NCBI GenBank assembly: GCA_030431085.1
Contig: JAUIJW010000106.1
Location: forward strand, 1 to 7,816
Direction: 5' to 3'
Length of the DNA: 7,816 bases
DNA from: Bacteroidia bacterium
GTDB lineage: Bacteria > Bacteroidota > Bacteroidia > Flavobacteriales > Flavobacteriaceae
Below the pieces are notes generated by a model. It searched no databases, was not told the origin of the DNA, and worked only from the letters and a program-made list of their open reading frames with translations. The first letter of the stretch is position 1; the number at the start of each line of letters is the position of its first letter. The translations under genes were made by a program, and so were the position numbers. This document shows positions 1 through 6,415 of this stretch, one piece after another.

Positions 1-1526
1 GCTCCTTTGATCCATTGAATATTATCATTCATCTGCTGTTGAATGTCTTCAGGAGACTCATTCTTTAGACTTTCTAATACGTTAATAGCAATATCATCTG
101 TTTTAGCTAAATCTTCTGGATTGGCAGAGGTGCATACCCATCTAAATGGACCAAATCCATAATCAAAACACATCGGGCCCATGATATCTTCTACATAAGA
201 AGCATAAGCAAATTCTCGAGCGCCTACAGCACCTCTTGATCGAGGTGGATTTTCTCTTTGTTGAAATGTGGGTGAATCTAAATAAATATCTGCACCAGCC
301 CTGGAGGCCTCTAATAAAAATGCATTACCGTAGTCGAAAAAATAAGTGCCTTTGGCTGTATGTAAATTAATGGCATTTGTTTGTCTACGCAAAGACTCTT
401 GAACTTTTTCTTTAAATTGCTCAGGCTTATGGGCCATTAATTGATTCGAGGTTTCATAACTGAGGTCTACCGGATAATAACCTCCAGCCCAAGGGTTATG
501 TAATGAGGTTTGGTCGCTACCTAAATCAATATAAACTTGGTCTTGGTAGAATTTTTCCCATACATCTACAATATTGCCCAGATAAGCTATTGACACTACT
601 TCCTTATCTTTTTTGGCTTTTTTAACTCTATCAACAAGTTCGTCTAAATCTGAAATTACTTCATCTACCCATTGTTGTGTATGTCGAATATTTACCACTT
701 TGGGGTTGATTTCTGCACATACCGTAATACATCCAGCAATGTTTCCAGCTTTTGGCTGAGCACCGCTCATACCTCCTAAGCCAGAGGTTACAAAAAGCTT
801 TCCTCGTAAAGATTCGTTGTTTTTTGCAATTTTTCTTCCAGCATTCAATACGGTAATGGTGGTACCATGAACAATACCTTGTGGTCCAATATACATGTAA
901 CTTCCGGCCGTCATTTGTCCGTATTGAGTTACGCCTAAAGCATTATATTTTTCCCAATCATCAGGTTTTGAGTAATTAGGAATCATCATACCATTTGTGA
1001 CTATAACTCGAGGTGCATTTTGATGGGAAGGAAATAAGCCCATTGGATGTCCAGAATAAACCACCAATGTTTGTTCATCTGTCATTTCTGCTAAATAGCG
1101 CATTGCCAACAGATATTGTGCCCAATTTTGAAATACAGCACCATTACCGCCATAAGTAATAAGCTCATGAGGGTGTTGTGCCACGGCATAGCTAAGGTTA
1201 TTTTGAATCATATGCATAATGGCCTTAGCTTGATTTGATTTACCTGGGTAATCTTCTATTGGTCTTGCATATATTTCATAATCTGGACGAAAGCGGTACA
1301 TGTAAATTCTACCATATTGCTTTAGTTCTTCCGCAAACTCTTTTGCCAAAATAGCATGGTGTTTGGTATCAAAATATCTCAAAGCATTTTTAATAGCTAA
1401 TTTTTTCTCTTCAGTAGAAAGAATTTCTTTACGCTTTGGAGCATGGTTTATATTACTATTAAATGCTTTAATTGAAGGTAATTGTTCAGGAATACCTTGT
1501 AAAATGGCTTTTTGAAAACTGTTCAT
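1..1526 (-). CDS. hutU: Urocanate hydratase (urocanase), C-terminus beyond window edge
   Basis: Catalyses the second step of histidine degradation, urocanate + water to 4-imidazolone-5-propionate, using tightly bound NAD+ as electrophile; cytoplasmic. The minus strand reads open for 508 codons from ATG 1526 to the edge, so the C-terminus is missing. Visible hallmarks are YGGNGAVFQNW (125-135), YSGHPMG (157-163), the Gly-rich NAD-binding stretch TSGLGGMSGAQPKAGNIAGC (247-266), LGSDQTSLHNPWAGGYYP (335-352), and GFGPFRWVC followed by PEDLAKTD (457-477). Cys453, just ahead of GFGPFRW, sits about where I recall the active-site Cys of the Pseudomonas enzyme, though the spacing differs by two residues. 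From memory, Bacteroidota urocanases have about 660 or more residues against about 557 in Pseudomonas, so roughly 150 residues may be missing. The start lies 2 nt after the stop of the small DUF5522 gene, so the two are probably co-transcribed and translationally coupled. Family identity is very secure. Confidence 0.97.
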   Translation of the reverse strand, partial: MNSFQKAILQGIPEQLPSIKAFNSNINHAPKRKEILSTEEKKLAIKNALRYFDTKHHAILAKEFAEELKQYGRIYMYRFRPDYEIYARPIEDYPGKSNQAKAIMHMIQNNLSYAVAQHPHELITYGGNGAVFQNWAQYLLAMRYLAEMTDEQTLVVYSGHPMGLFPSHQNAPRVIVTNGMMIPNYSKPDDWEKYNALGVTQYGQMTAGSYMYIGPQGIVHGTTITVLNAGRKIAKNNESLRGKLFVTSGLGGMSGAQPKAGNIAGCITVCAEINPKVVNIRHTQQWVDEVISDLDELVDRVKKAKKDKEVVSIAYLGNIVDVWEKFYQDQVYIDLGSDQTSLHNPWAGGYYPVDLSYETSNQLMAHKPEQFKEKVQESLRRQTNAINLHTAKGTYFFDYGNAFLLEASRAGADIYLDSPTFQQRENPPRSRGAVGAREFAYASYVEDIMGPMCFDYGFGPFRWVCTSANPEDLAKTDDIAINVLESLKNESPEDIQQQMNDNIQWIKG

Positions 1527-1528
1527 TA

Positions 1529-1690
1529 TTACTGATTTTCTTGTTTATGGTTATAGCCATAAGGGCAGTGTCTACATTTGTTTTTACAGCAATATCCTCT
1601 TTTTAAATGGTATTTCTCTGTAAAAACCTTAAATCCCAGTTCACTATAATAAAAATCTTCGGGTTCTAATTTATTATTGGAGAAACTCAT
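1529..1690 (-). CDS. Small Cys-rich DUF5522-family protein
   Basis: A 53-residue protein of unknown function. It begins MSFSNNKLEPEDFYYSELG, continues with a basic-aromatic segment (FKVFTEKYHLKRGY, 20-33), and carries the cluster CCKNKCRHCPYGYNH (34-48). The motif GxCCxxxCRHCPYG is, as I recall, the signature of DUF5522, a short domain common in Bacteroidota and also found in the C-terminal part of eukaryotic C1orf53-like proteins. Four Cys (34, 35, 39, 42) and two His (41, 48) within 15 residues suggest metal or Fe-S binding, but that is inference. There is no signal peptide or membrane segment, so it is probably cytoplasmic. It is the first gene of the unit with hutU, its stop being 2 nt before the hutU ATG. 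A TAnnTTTG box lies 5 nt upstream of its ATG. The gene is short, but its reading frame, conserved motif and coupling make it convincing. Confidence 0.9.
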   Translation of the reverse strand: MSFSNNKLEPEDFYYSELGFKVFTEKYHLKRGYCCKNKCRHCPYGYNHKQENQ

Positions 1691-1695
1691 GGCTA

Positions 1696-1703
1696 CAAAA
1701 ATA
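1696..1703 (-). promoter_or_regulatory. Bacteroidota-type -7 promoter box for the DUF5522-hutU unit
   Basis: On the minus strand this reads TATTTTTG, an exact match to the Bacteroidota -7 consensus TAnnTTTG. It ends 5 nt before the DUF5522 ATG at 1690, so the predicted transcript would have almost no leader. I do not see a clear TTTG-type -33 element about 20 nt further upstream, which lowers confidence. The box lies 6 to 13 nt from the TTG start of the divergent plus-strand gene. Confidence 0.5.
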
Positions 1704-1708
1704 GAATA

Positions 1709-2059
1709 TTGAGCGGATTTTTGTACTTTTCGGCAGTGTTAATATTCTCTAAAATATTACTCCCTTCAAAGTTTAATGCCATGGCTATTTGGCCGTTTAT
1801 TGTGTTGAGAGAACGATCTCTTAGTAAAGATAAGGTGGTGATGAATCATGAAAAAATTCATTTGAAACAACAATTAGAGTTATTCATTATTGGTTTTTTT
1901 ATTTGTTACGGAATAGAATTTGTGATTAAACGGTTTAGTTATAAAAGTAATATGGAAACCTATAGAAATTTGAGCTTTGAGAGAGAAGCATATCAGAATG
2001 AAACAGATTTATTGTATTTAAAGAAAAGAAAATACTTGAGTTTTATTAATTATTTGTAA
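1709..2059 (+). CDS. Small membrane protein with HExxH zinc-peptidase-like motif
   Basis: A 116-residue protein whose specific function I do not recognise. It has two hydrophobic segments, roughly residues 3-18 and 58-73. Between them is NHEKIHLKQQLEL (46-58) with HEKIH at 47-51, the HExxH zinc-binding and catalytic signature. FEREAYQNE (90-98) follows after the second segment; its Glu residues could supply the third zinc ligand, as in gluzincins such as M48 and M56 membrane peptidases. That layout resembles a minimal M56/BlaR1-like fold, but it is far shorter than those families and activity is unproven. The TTG start at 1709 retains the first hydrophobic segment; no ATG exists upstream in frame, and the first internal ATG is 1781, which would delete that segment. 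It is the first gene of a tight unit, 4 nt before the PLP enzyme gene. Confidence 0.75.
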   Translation: MSGFLYFSAVLIFSKILLPSKFNAMAIWPFIVLRERSLSKDKVVMNHEKIHLKQQLELFIIGFFICYGIEFVIKRFSYKSNMETYRNLSFEREAYQNETDLLYLKKRKYLSFINYL

Positions 2060-2063
2060 AGAT

Positions 2064-2978
2064 TTGAATTTATCGAATACCATAATTAACGAAAAAATTA
2101 ATCTCCCAGAGATTGAAAATAGTGAAGTGACGTTGTATTTAAAGCGTGAAGACTTGATTCATCCTTTAATTTCAGGTAATAAGTACAGAAAATTAAAGTA
2201 CAATATAAAAGAAGCGATGTCGCAAGGTAGTAAAACGTTACTTACTTTTGGAGGGGCGTATTCTAATCATATAGCTGCAGTGGCCTGTGTGGGTAAAGAA
2301 TTTGGTTTTAAAACTATAGGTGTTATCAGGGGGGATGAACTTCATCATAAAGTATTAGAAAACCCTACATTGAATTTGGCTAAGAACAATGGAATGGATT
2401 TTTACTTTGTAACACGCGAGGAATATAGACAAAAAGAATCTCCCGATTTTCTTAAGAACCTCATTGAAAAATTTGATTCATGCTATGTAATACCAGAGGG
2501 AGGAACAAATCATTTGGCCATAAAGGGATGTACAGAGATTTTAAAAAATAGTGACGATCAGTTTGATATAGTGTGTTGTTGTGCAGGTACAGGTGGTACT
2601 GCAGCGGGTATTATAGAATCGTTAAATTTTAATCAGCGAATGCTAGTATTTTCTGTTTTAAAGGGCGATTTTTTGATTGATGAAATATATAAATATACCA
2701 GTCAATCAAATTGGAAATTACAAACAGATTATCATTTTGGTGGGTATGCTAAGGTTAGCAAAGAATTGATTAAGTTTATCAATCACTTTAAAGACAAAAC
2801 AGGAATACCCCTAGACCCTGTTTATACTGGTAAGATGATGTATGGTTTAGTAGATTTAATTAAAAAAGGTATATTCAAAAAACCTACAAAGATTTTAGCA
2901 ATTCATACCGGCGGTCTTCAAGGTATAGAAGGAATGAATATTTTATTAAAAAAGAAAAAGTTACCAATTTTAGTATGA
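2064..2978 (+). CDS. PLP-dependent D-cysteine desulfhydrase/ACC deaminase family enzyme
   Basis: A 304-residue fold-type II PLP enzyme. It shows LYLKREDLIHPLISGNKYRK (24-43) with the Schiff-base Lys expected at K40, GGAYSNHIAAVA (63-74) with the nucleophile-type Ser67 and Asn68, PEGGTNHLAIKG (144-155), the PLP-phosphate loop CAGTGGTAAG (173-182), LDPVYTGKMMYGL (250-262) and HTGGLQG (281-287). In this family true ACC deaminases carry Glu after DPVY and Leu in H-L-GG. Here these positions are Thr255 and Thr282, as in D-cysteine desulfhydrases, so D-cysteine to pyruvate, sulfide and ammonia is the better guess; other D-amino acids are possible. Probably cytoplasmic. The TTG at 2064 is the only plausible start, because an in-frame stop lies at 2037-2039 with no ATG or GTG between. 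The gene follows the membrane protein gene by 4 nt and overlaps the glucosaminidase gene by 4 nt. Family is sure; substrate is not. Confidence 0.92.
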   Translation: MNLSNTIINEKINLPEIENSEVTLYLKREDLIHPLISGNKYRKLKYNIKEAMSQGSKTLLTFGGAYSNHIAAVACVGKEFGFKTIGVIRGDELHHKVLENPTLNLAKNNGMDFYFVTREEYRQKESPDFLKNLIEKFDSCYVIPEGGTNHLAIKGCTEILKNSDDQFDIVCCCAGTGGTAAGIIESLNFNQRMLVFSVLKGDFLIDEIYKYTSQSNWKLQTDYHFGGYAKVSKELIKFINHFKDKTGIPLDPVYTGKMMYGLVDLIKKGIFKKPTKILAIHTGGLQGIEGMNILLKKKKLPILV

Positions 2979-3856
2979 GGAAAAGAAGGGTTTTAAAATT
3001 GATTTTAGGCATAATGGTGTTTAGTTTGGTTAGTTGTGGTACGACCAAAAGGTATTCTAAGCAAACATCATCTGTTAAGAGTACTAAGGAAGAACGGTTA
3101 AGTAAAGAAGAACAATTAGAAAGAAAAATCTATAGTTATAGTGACGAATATTTTGAGAAATTTAGTCAAAAAAATAGAGAGAGTTTAAATAAGTATACTC
3201 TAGCATATATTGAACAATATAAAGATATAGCGATTGAAAAAATGTTAGAATATCAAATTCCAGCGAGTATTACTTTGGCACAGGGTATTTTAGAATCGGG
3301 TAATGGAAGAAGTGAATTAACTAGAAAAGCCAATAATCATTTTGGTATTAAGTGTCATAAAGGATGGCGTGGTAAAAAGGTATATCATGATGATGATAGA
3401 CGGCACGAATGTTTTAGAAAATACGATAATCCTGTAGGATCATTCAATGATCATTCATTGTTTTTAACCACAAGAAGTAGGTATGCTTTTTTATTTGATC
3501 TCAAAGAAGGTAATTATAAGGGATGGGCGAAAGGTTTAAAGAAAGCAGGATATGCCACAGATAGAAAATATCCTTCTAAACTGATCAAATTAATAGAAGA
3601 TTATAATTTGTATGCCTATGATCATATCGTTATTAAAAATAAAAAAGGAAATCGCTATTTTGATGTGGATAAAGAATTACCTTCTGTAGCGAGTAGTAAG
3701 GCCTCAAAAAAGTACGTGATTGTTAAAAAAGGAGACACGCTTTATGCCATTGCAAAAAATAATAATATAACTGTACAAGAATTAAAACAACTCAATAACT
3801 TAAAATCTAATGAAATTCATATCAATCAAAAGTTATACATAAAAAAGGTGCGATAG
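2975..3856 (+). CDS. Glucosaminidase (GH73-type) lipoprotein with C-terminal LysM domain
   Basis: A peptidoglycan hydrolase of 293 residues, predicted to cleave N-acetylglucosaminyl bonds of the wall. The N-terminus is a lipoprotein signal: basic MRKRR, a hydrophobic core, and lipobox LVSC with lipidated Cys21. This points to the periplasmic or outer-membrane side. A Lys/Glu-rich helical linker (about 25-85) leads into a FlgJ-like glucosaminidase domain (about 86-210): IPASITLAQGILESGNGRSE holds the expected catalytic Glu107, followed by NNHFGIKCHKGWRG (120-133) and FRKYDNPVGSFNDHSLFL further on. A LysM domain (246-291, starting KYVIVKKGDTLYAIA) should bind glycan strands. The ATG overlaps the preceding stop (ATGA), implying translational coupling to the PLP enzyme gene. 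The end of the gene forms part of a terminator hairpin. The architecture is common in Bacteroidota; length is full. Confidence 0.94.
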   Translation: MRKRRVLKLILGIMVFSLVSCGTTKRYSKQTSSVKSTKEERLSKEEQLERKIYSYSDEYFEKFSQKNRESLNKYTLAYIEQYKDIAIEKMLEYQIPASITLAQGILESGNGRSELTRKANNHFGIKCHKGWRGKKVYHDDDRRHECFRKYDNPVGSFNDHSLFLTTRSRYAFLFDLKEGNYKGWAKGLKKAGYATDRKYPSKLIKLIEDYNLYAYDHIVIKNKKGNRYFDVDKELPSVASSKASKKYVIVKKGDTLYAIAKNNNITVQELKQLNNLKSNEIHINQKLYIKKVR

Positions 3857-3872
3857 CACCTTTTTTATGTAT
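3835..3872. terminator. Strong, probably bidirectional intrinsic terminator overlapping a stop codon
   Basis: Positions 3835-3851 and 3856-3872 are perfect 17-nt inverted repeats around the loop GATA. The core stem is GGTGC/GCACC, flanked by A6 upstream and T6 downstream, so a U-tract follows the GC core on either strand. The glucosaminidase stop codon (TAG, 3854-3856) lies in the loop and first stem base, so the last codons of that gene form the left arm. The convergent LTxxQ gene stops 17 nt away at 3889, so the hairpin can serve both transcripts. Confidence 0.88.
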
Positions 3873-3888
3873 TTATTACGTTATTTTA

Positions 3889-4311
3889 TTAATGATTAGG
3901 TTTTTGATGCATTCGCTTTTTATGCATCTGCTTTTTGTGTTTCATTTCCTTACCCTTTTTATGCCTCATTTTTTTCCATTGATCATATTGAGAGTCACTA
4001 AGTATTTTTTTCATTTCTCTTTGATAGCTAATTTGGGCATCTAGCATATCGTTTTTTCTCTCAAACTTTTCATCAGCCGTTAAATTTTGGTAAGCTTCTT
4101 TATCTAGTTTTTGCAACTTGTTTTTCTGAGATTTCTTTAAAGTCACGATTTTTTGATATTGTGCATCTGTGAGATCTAAGGCTAACACCATTTTTTTAGT
4201 TTGTAATTCAGTGCGTTGGTCTTGAGAGAAATCCGATGTGCCAGATTTTCTATCTTGTGCAAAAGCGAAGGTAGAAATACAGATAATGGCTAAGGTGAGT
4301 AATTTTTTCAT
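3889..4311 (-). CDS. Secreted LTxxQ-motif (Spy/CpxP-like) protein with Lys/His/Met-rich tail
   Basis: A 140-residue exported protein. It starts MKKLLTLAIICISTFAFA, a typical signal peptide with likely cleavage before Gln19. The mature part is mostly charged helix and contains LTDAQ (47-51) and a second, LTxxQ-like LSDSQ (104-108). These are hallmarks of the Spy/CpxP superfamily of periplasmic chaperone or stress-sensor proteins, and the same layout is common in short Bacteroidota proteins of unknown function. The last 28 residues (113-140) hold 5 His, 4 Met and 11 Lys in recurring MxH or MH pairs (M115/H117, M123/H125, M129/H130, M134/H135), suggesting metal binding or contact with an anionic partner; that is inference. 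It is transcribed toward the glucosaminidase gene, sharing its terminator. It may be a single-gene unit; I could not place its promoter in the 147-nt gap to ygiQ. Confidence 0.85.
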   Translation of the reverse strand: MKKLLTLAIICISTFAFAQDRKSGTSDFSQDQRTELQTKKMVLALDLTDAQYQKIVTLKKSQKNKLQKLDKEAYQNLTADEKFERKNDMLDAQISYQREMKKILSDSQYDQWKKMRHKKGKEMKHKKQMHKKRMHQKPNH

Positions 4312-4446
4312 AATTGATGTTTTAATAGTTTATACCGTTTAGACTTACGAAATTATATAAGGTTTAAATGTTAAGATATTTTTAACTTTATATTGCCTTG
4401 TGTATAAGAAATTTAGAGTCAGTTCTGCGATGAAAATTATTTAACG

Positions 4447-4454
4447 TAATTTTG
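4447..4454 (+). promoter_or_regulatory. Bacteroidota-type -7 promoter box directly before the YgiQ-family gene
   Basis: TAATTTTG matches the Bacteroidota -7 consensus TAnnTTTG exactly and is followed by CACC and then the ATG at 4459. Transcription would be expected to start at or within a few bases of the ATG, giving a leaderless or nearly leaderless mRNA. No clean TTTG -33 element is visible near 4420-4430; AGTTCTG there is at best a weak match. Confidence 0.6.
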
Positions 4455-4458
4455 CACC

Positions 4459-6384
4459 ATGGAAAACAACTTTCAACTTTCTGATTGGTTGCCTACAACT
4501 AAGAAAGAAGCAAGAATAAGAGGATGGGAAACACTAGATGTAATTATATTTAGTGGCGACGCTTATGTAGATCATGCAGCTTTTGGTCCCGCCGTATTAG
4601 GTAGGATATTAGAAAGTTTTGGTTTAAAGGTGGCAATAGTACCGCAACCTAGTGTAAACGATAATTTGCAAGATTTTACGAAATTTGGTAAACCAAACTT
4701 GTTTTTTGCGGTTACCGCTGGTGCAATGGATTCAATGGTAAGTAATTATACGGCGAATAAAAGAAGACGAGATAAAGATGCCTATACCCCTAATGGTGAT
4801 AAAGGGTTTAGACCAGATTATGCAGCCACTGTTTATAGCAAAATAGTTAAAGAGAAGTTTCCAGATGTACCTGTAGTTATAGGAGGTATAGAAGCTTCGT
4901 TAAGAAGAGTTACCCATTATGATTATTGGAGCGATACTTTAAAACCTAATATATTAACAGATTCTGGAGCAGACCTTTTGGTTTATGGTATGGGAGAGCA
5001 GCCCTTAAGAGAACTGGTTAATTTACTGCAAAAAGGAGTGCCATTTGAATCATTAAAAACGATCAGACAAACGGGTTTTTTGGCGAATTCTAAAGAAGAG
5101 ATTCCTAAGAATAAAAATTGGGATGATGTAGCTATCCATTCTCATGAAACATGTTTAAAAGATAAAAAATCGTTTGCTGCTAATTTTAAAGTTATTGAAC
5201 AAGAATCAAATAAAATAAAAGGCAGAAGAATTTTACAGGAAGTTAAAGATCAATACTTAGTTATTAATCCGGTATTTCCAACGATGACCGAACAAGAAAT
5301 CGATGCAAGTTACGATCTACCCTATACTAGATTGCCACATCCTAAATATAAAGATAGGGGTCCCATTCCAGCCTACGAAATGATTAAATTTTCAATCAAT
5401 ATTCATCGTGGTTGTTTTGGCGGATGTAGTTTTTGTACGATTTCTGCACATCAAGGTAAATTTATCGCTAGCCGAAGTAAACGCTCTATTTTAGACGAGG
5501 TAGATAAAGTAACTCAAATGCCTGGTTTTAAAGGTAATTTATCCGACATTGGAGGGCCGTCTGCCAATATGTATCAAATGAAGGGTAAGGTACAAGAGAT
5601 TTGTGATAAGTGCGTAGCACCATCGTGTATTTCTCCAGTAATTTGTCATAATTTAGACACTTCACATAAGCCTTTAACAGAGATTTATCAAGCAGTAGAT
5701 GCCCATCCCAAAGTAAAAAAATCGTATATAGGCAGTGGTATTCGGTACGATATGTTAGTGCCAGAATTTAATAAAACAGCAGATCCGAAAGAGTTAGATG
5801 AATATACCGAAGAGGTAATAACAAATCACGTGTCTGGACGTTTAAAAGTGGCACCAGAACACACGTCGGATGCCGTGTTAAAACTAATGCGAAAACCGTC
5901 TTTTAAATATTTTCATAAATTCAAAAAGAGGTTCGATCAAATCAATAAAAAACGAAAGCTTAATCTACAGTTAATTCCTTACTTTATATCCAATCACCCA
6001 GCCTGTGAGGTAGAGGATATGGCGAATTTAGCGGTTGAAACGAAAGATATGGGGTTTCAACTAGAACAAGTTCAAGGGTTTACACCTACACCAATGACGG
6101 TAGCTACAGTTATTTATTATAGTGGGTATCATCCGTACACCTTAAAAGAAGTTTATACACCAAAAACGAAAAAGGAGAAAGCAGATCAACACCGTTTTTT
6201 CTTTTGGTATAAAAAAGAAAATCACACTTGGATTAGAAATACACTTAAAAAAGTAAATAGAGATGATTTGGTTGCTAAACTCCTGCAAAAGAGCGCTTAT
6301 AAAGGCAGTAAAAAGAACAAACATCCAAAAAAGAAAGAGTTTGTAAGCATTATGCCAAAACAAAAAAAGAAAGCTTTTAATTAG
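4459..6384 (+). CDS. YgiQ family (UPF0313) radical SAM protein
   Basis: A 641-residue cytoplasmic radical S-adenosylmethionine protein of the YgiQ family, whose substrate is not established. The N-terminal part (about 1-290) shows family landmarks such as WLPTTKKEA, DVIIFSGDAYVDHAAFGPAVL (27-47), the TAGAMDSMVSNYTANKR region (86-101) and PVVIGGIEASLRR (138-150) leading into HYDYWSD. The radical SAM core begins at FSINIHRGCFGGCSFCTIS with C319, C323 and C326 forming the CxxxCxxC 4Fe-4S motif, followed by HQGKFIASRSKRSI. A second cluster, CDKCVAPSCISPVIC (C382, C385, C390, C396), is typical of the family as I recall it and could bind metal. APEHTSD (465-471) and the PYFISNHPAC region follow. 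The C-terminus from about 613 is Lys-rich and probably flexible. Length fits a full-length member. A promoter box touches the start. A downstream MscS-family gene follows after 31 nt with no visible terminator. Confidence 0.95.
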   Translation: MENNFQLSDWLPTTKKEARIRGWETLDVIIFSGDAYVDHAAFGPAVLGRILESFGLKVAIVPQPSVNDNLQDFTKFGKPNLFFAVTAGAMDSMVSNYTANKRRRDKDAYTPNGDKGFRPDYAATVYSKIVKEKFPDVPVVIGGIEASLRRVTHYDYWSDTLKPNILTDSGADLLVYGMGEQPLRELVNLLQKGVPFESLKTIRQTGFLANSKEEIPKNKNWDDVAIHSHETCLKDKKSFAANFKVIEQESNKIKGRRILQEVKDQYLVINPVFPTMTEQEIDASYDLPYTRLPHPKYKDRGPIPAYEMIKFSINIHRGCFGGCSFCTISAHQGKFIASRSKRSILDEVDKVTQMPGFKGNLSDIGGPSANMYQMKGKVQEICDKCVAPSCISPVICHNLDTSHKPLTEIYQAVDAHPKVKKSYIGSGIRYDMLVPEFNKTADPKELDEYTEEVITNHVSGRLKVAPEHTSDAVLKLMRKPSFKYFHKFKKRFDQINKKRKLNLQLIPYFISNHPACEVEDMANLAVETKDMGFQLEQVQGFTPTPMTVATVIYYSGYHPYTLKEVYTPKTKKEKADQHRFFFWYKKENHTWIRNTLKKVNRDDLVAKLLQKSAYKGSKKNKHPKKKEFVSIMPKQKKKAFN

Positions 6385-6415
6385 TAAATTGTTGTATTTG
6401 AAAATTGTTATTTGA

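Noticed and set aside
1781..2059. Internal ATG at 1781 as the true start of the HEKIH protein
   Set aside because: It would remove the first hydrophobic segment while keeping the motif. The TTG at 1709 gives a two-segment protein. This remains possible, but it is the weaker choice without orthologue alignment.
2064..2978. Annotation as a true ACC deaminase (acdS)
   Set aside because: The residues after DPVY (Thr255) and in the HTGG motif (Thr282) are of the D-cysteine desulfhydrase type.
3438..3457. Direct repeat GATCATTCA twice, 11 nt apart
   Set aside because: It lies inside the glucosaminidase coding sequence in two different codon phases and encodes conserved domain sequence. There is no third copy or array.
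4408..4439. Two minus-strand near matches to TAnnTTTG (TAAATTTC at 4408-4415 and TAATTTTC at 4432-4439) as promoters for the LTxxQ gene
   Set aside because: Both lack the conserved final G and are about 100 nt or more from the start. In this AT-rich gap I cannot separate them from chance.
6142..6363. Minus-strand open frame of 73 codons inside the 3' end of the YgiQ-family gene
   Set aside because: It lies wholly within a well-supported gene on the other strand, opposite its Lys-rich tail. It reads as Phe/Leu/Ile-rich simply because AAA/AAG codons reverse to TTT/CTT. No start signal or family motif is visible.
6393..6400. TGTATTTG as a possible -7 promoter box for the MscS gene
   Set aside because: It has one mismatch to TAnnTTTG at the important second base and lies in AT-rich sequence where near matches are expected. 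Read-through from the upstream gene explains expression.
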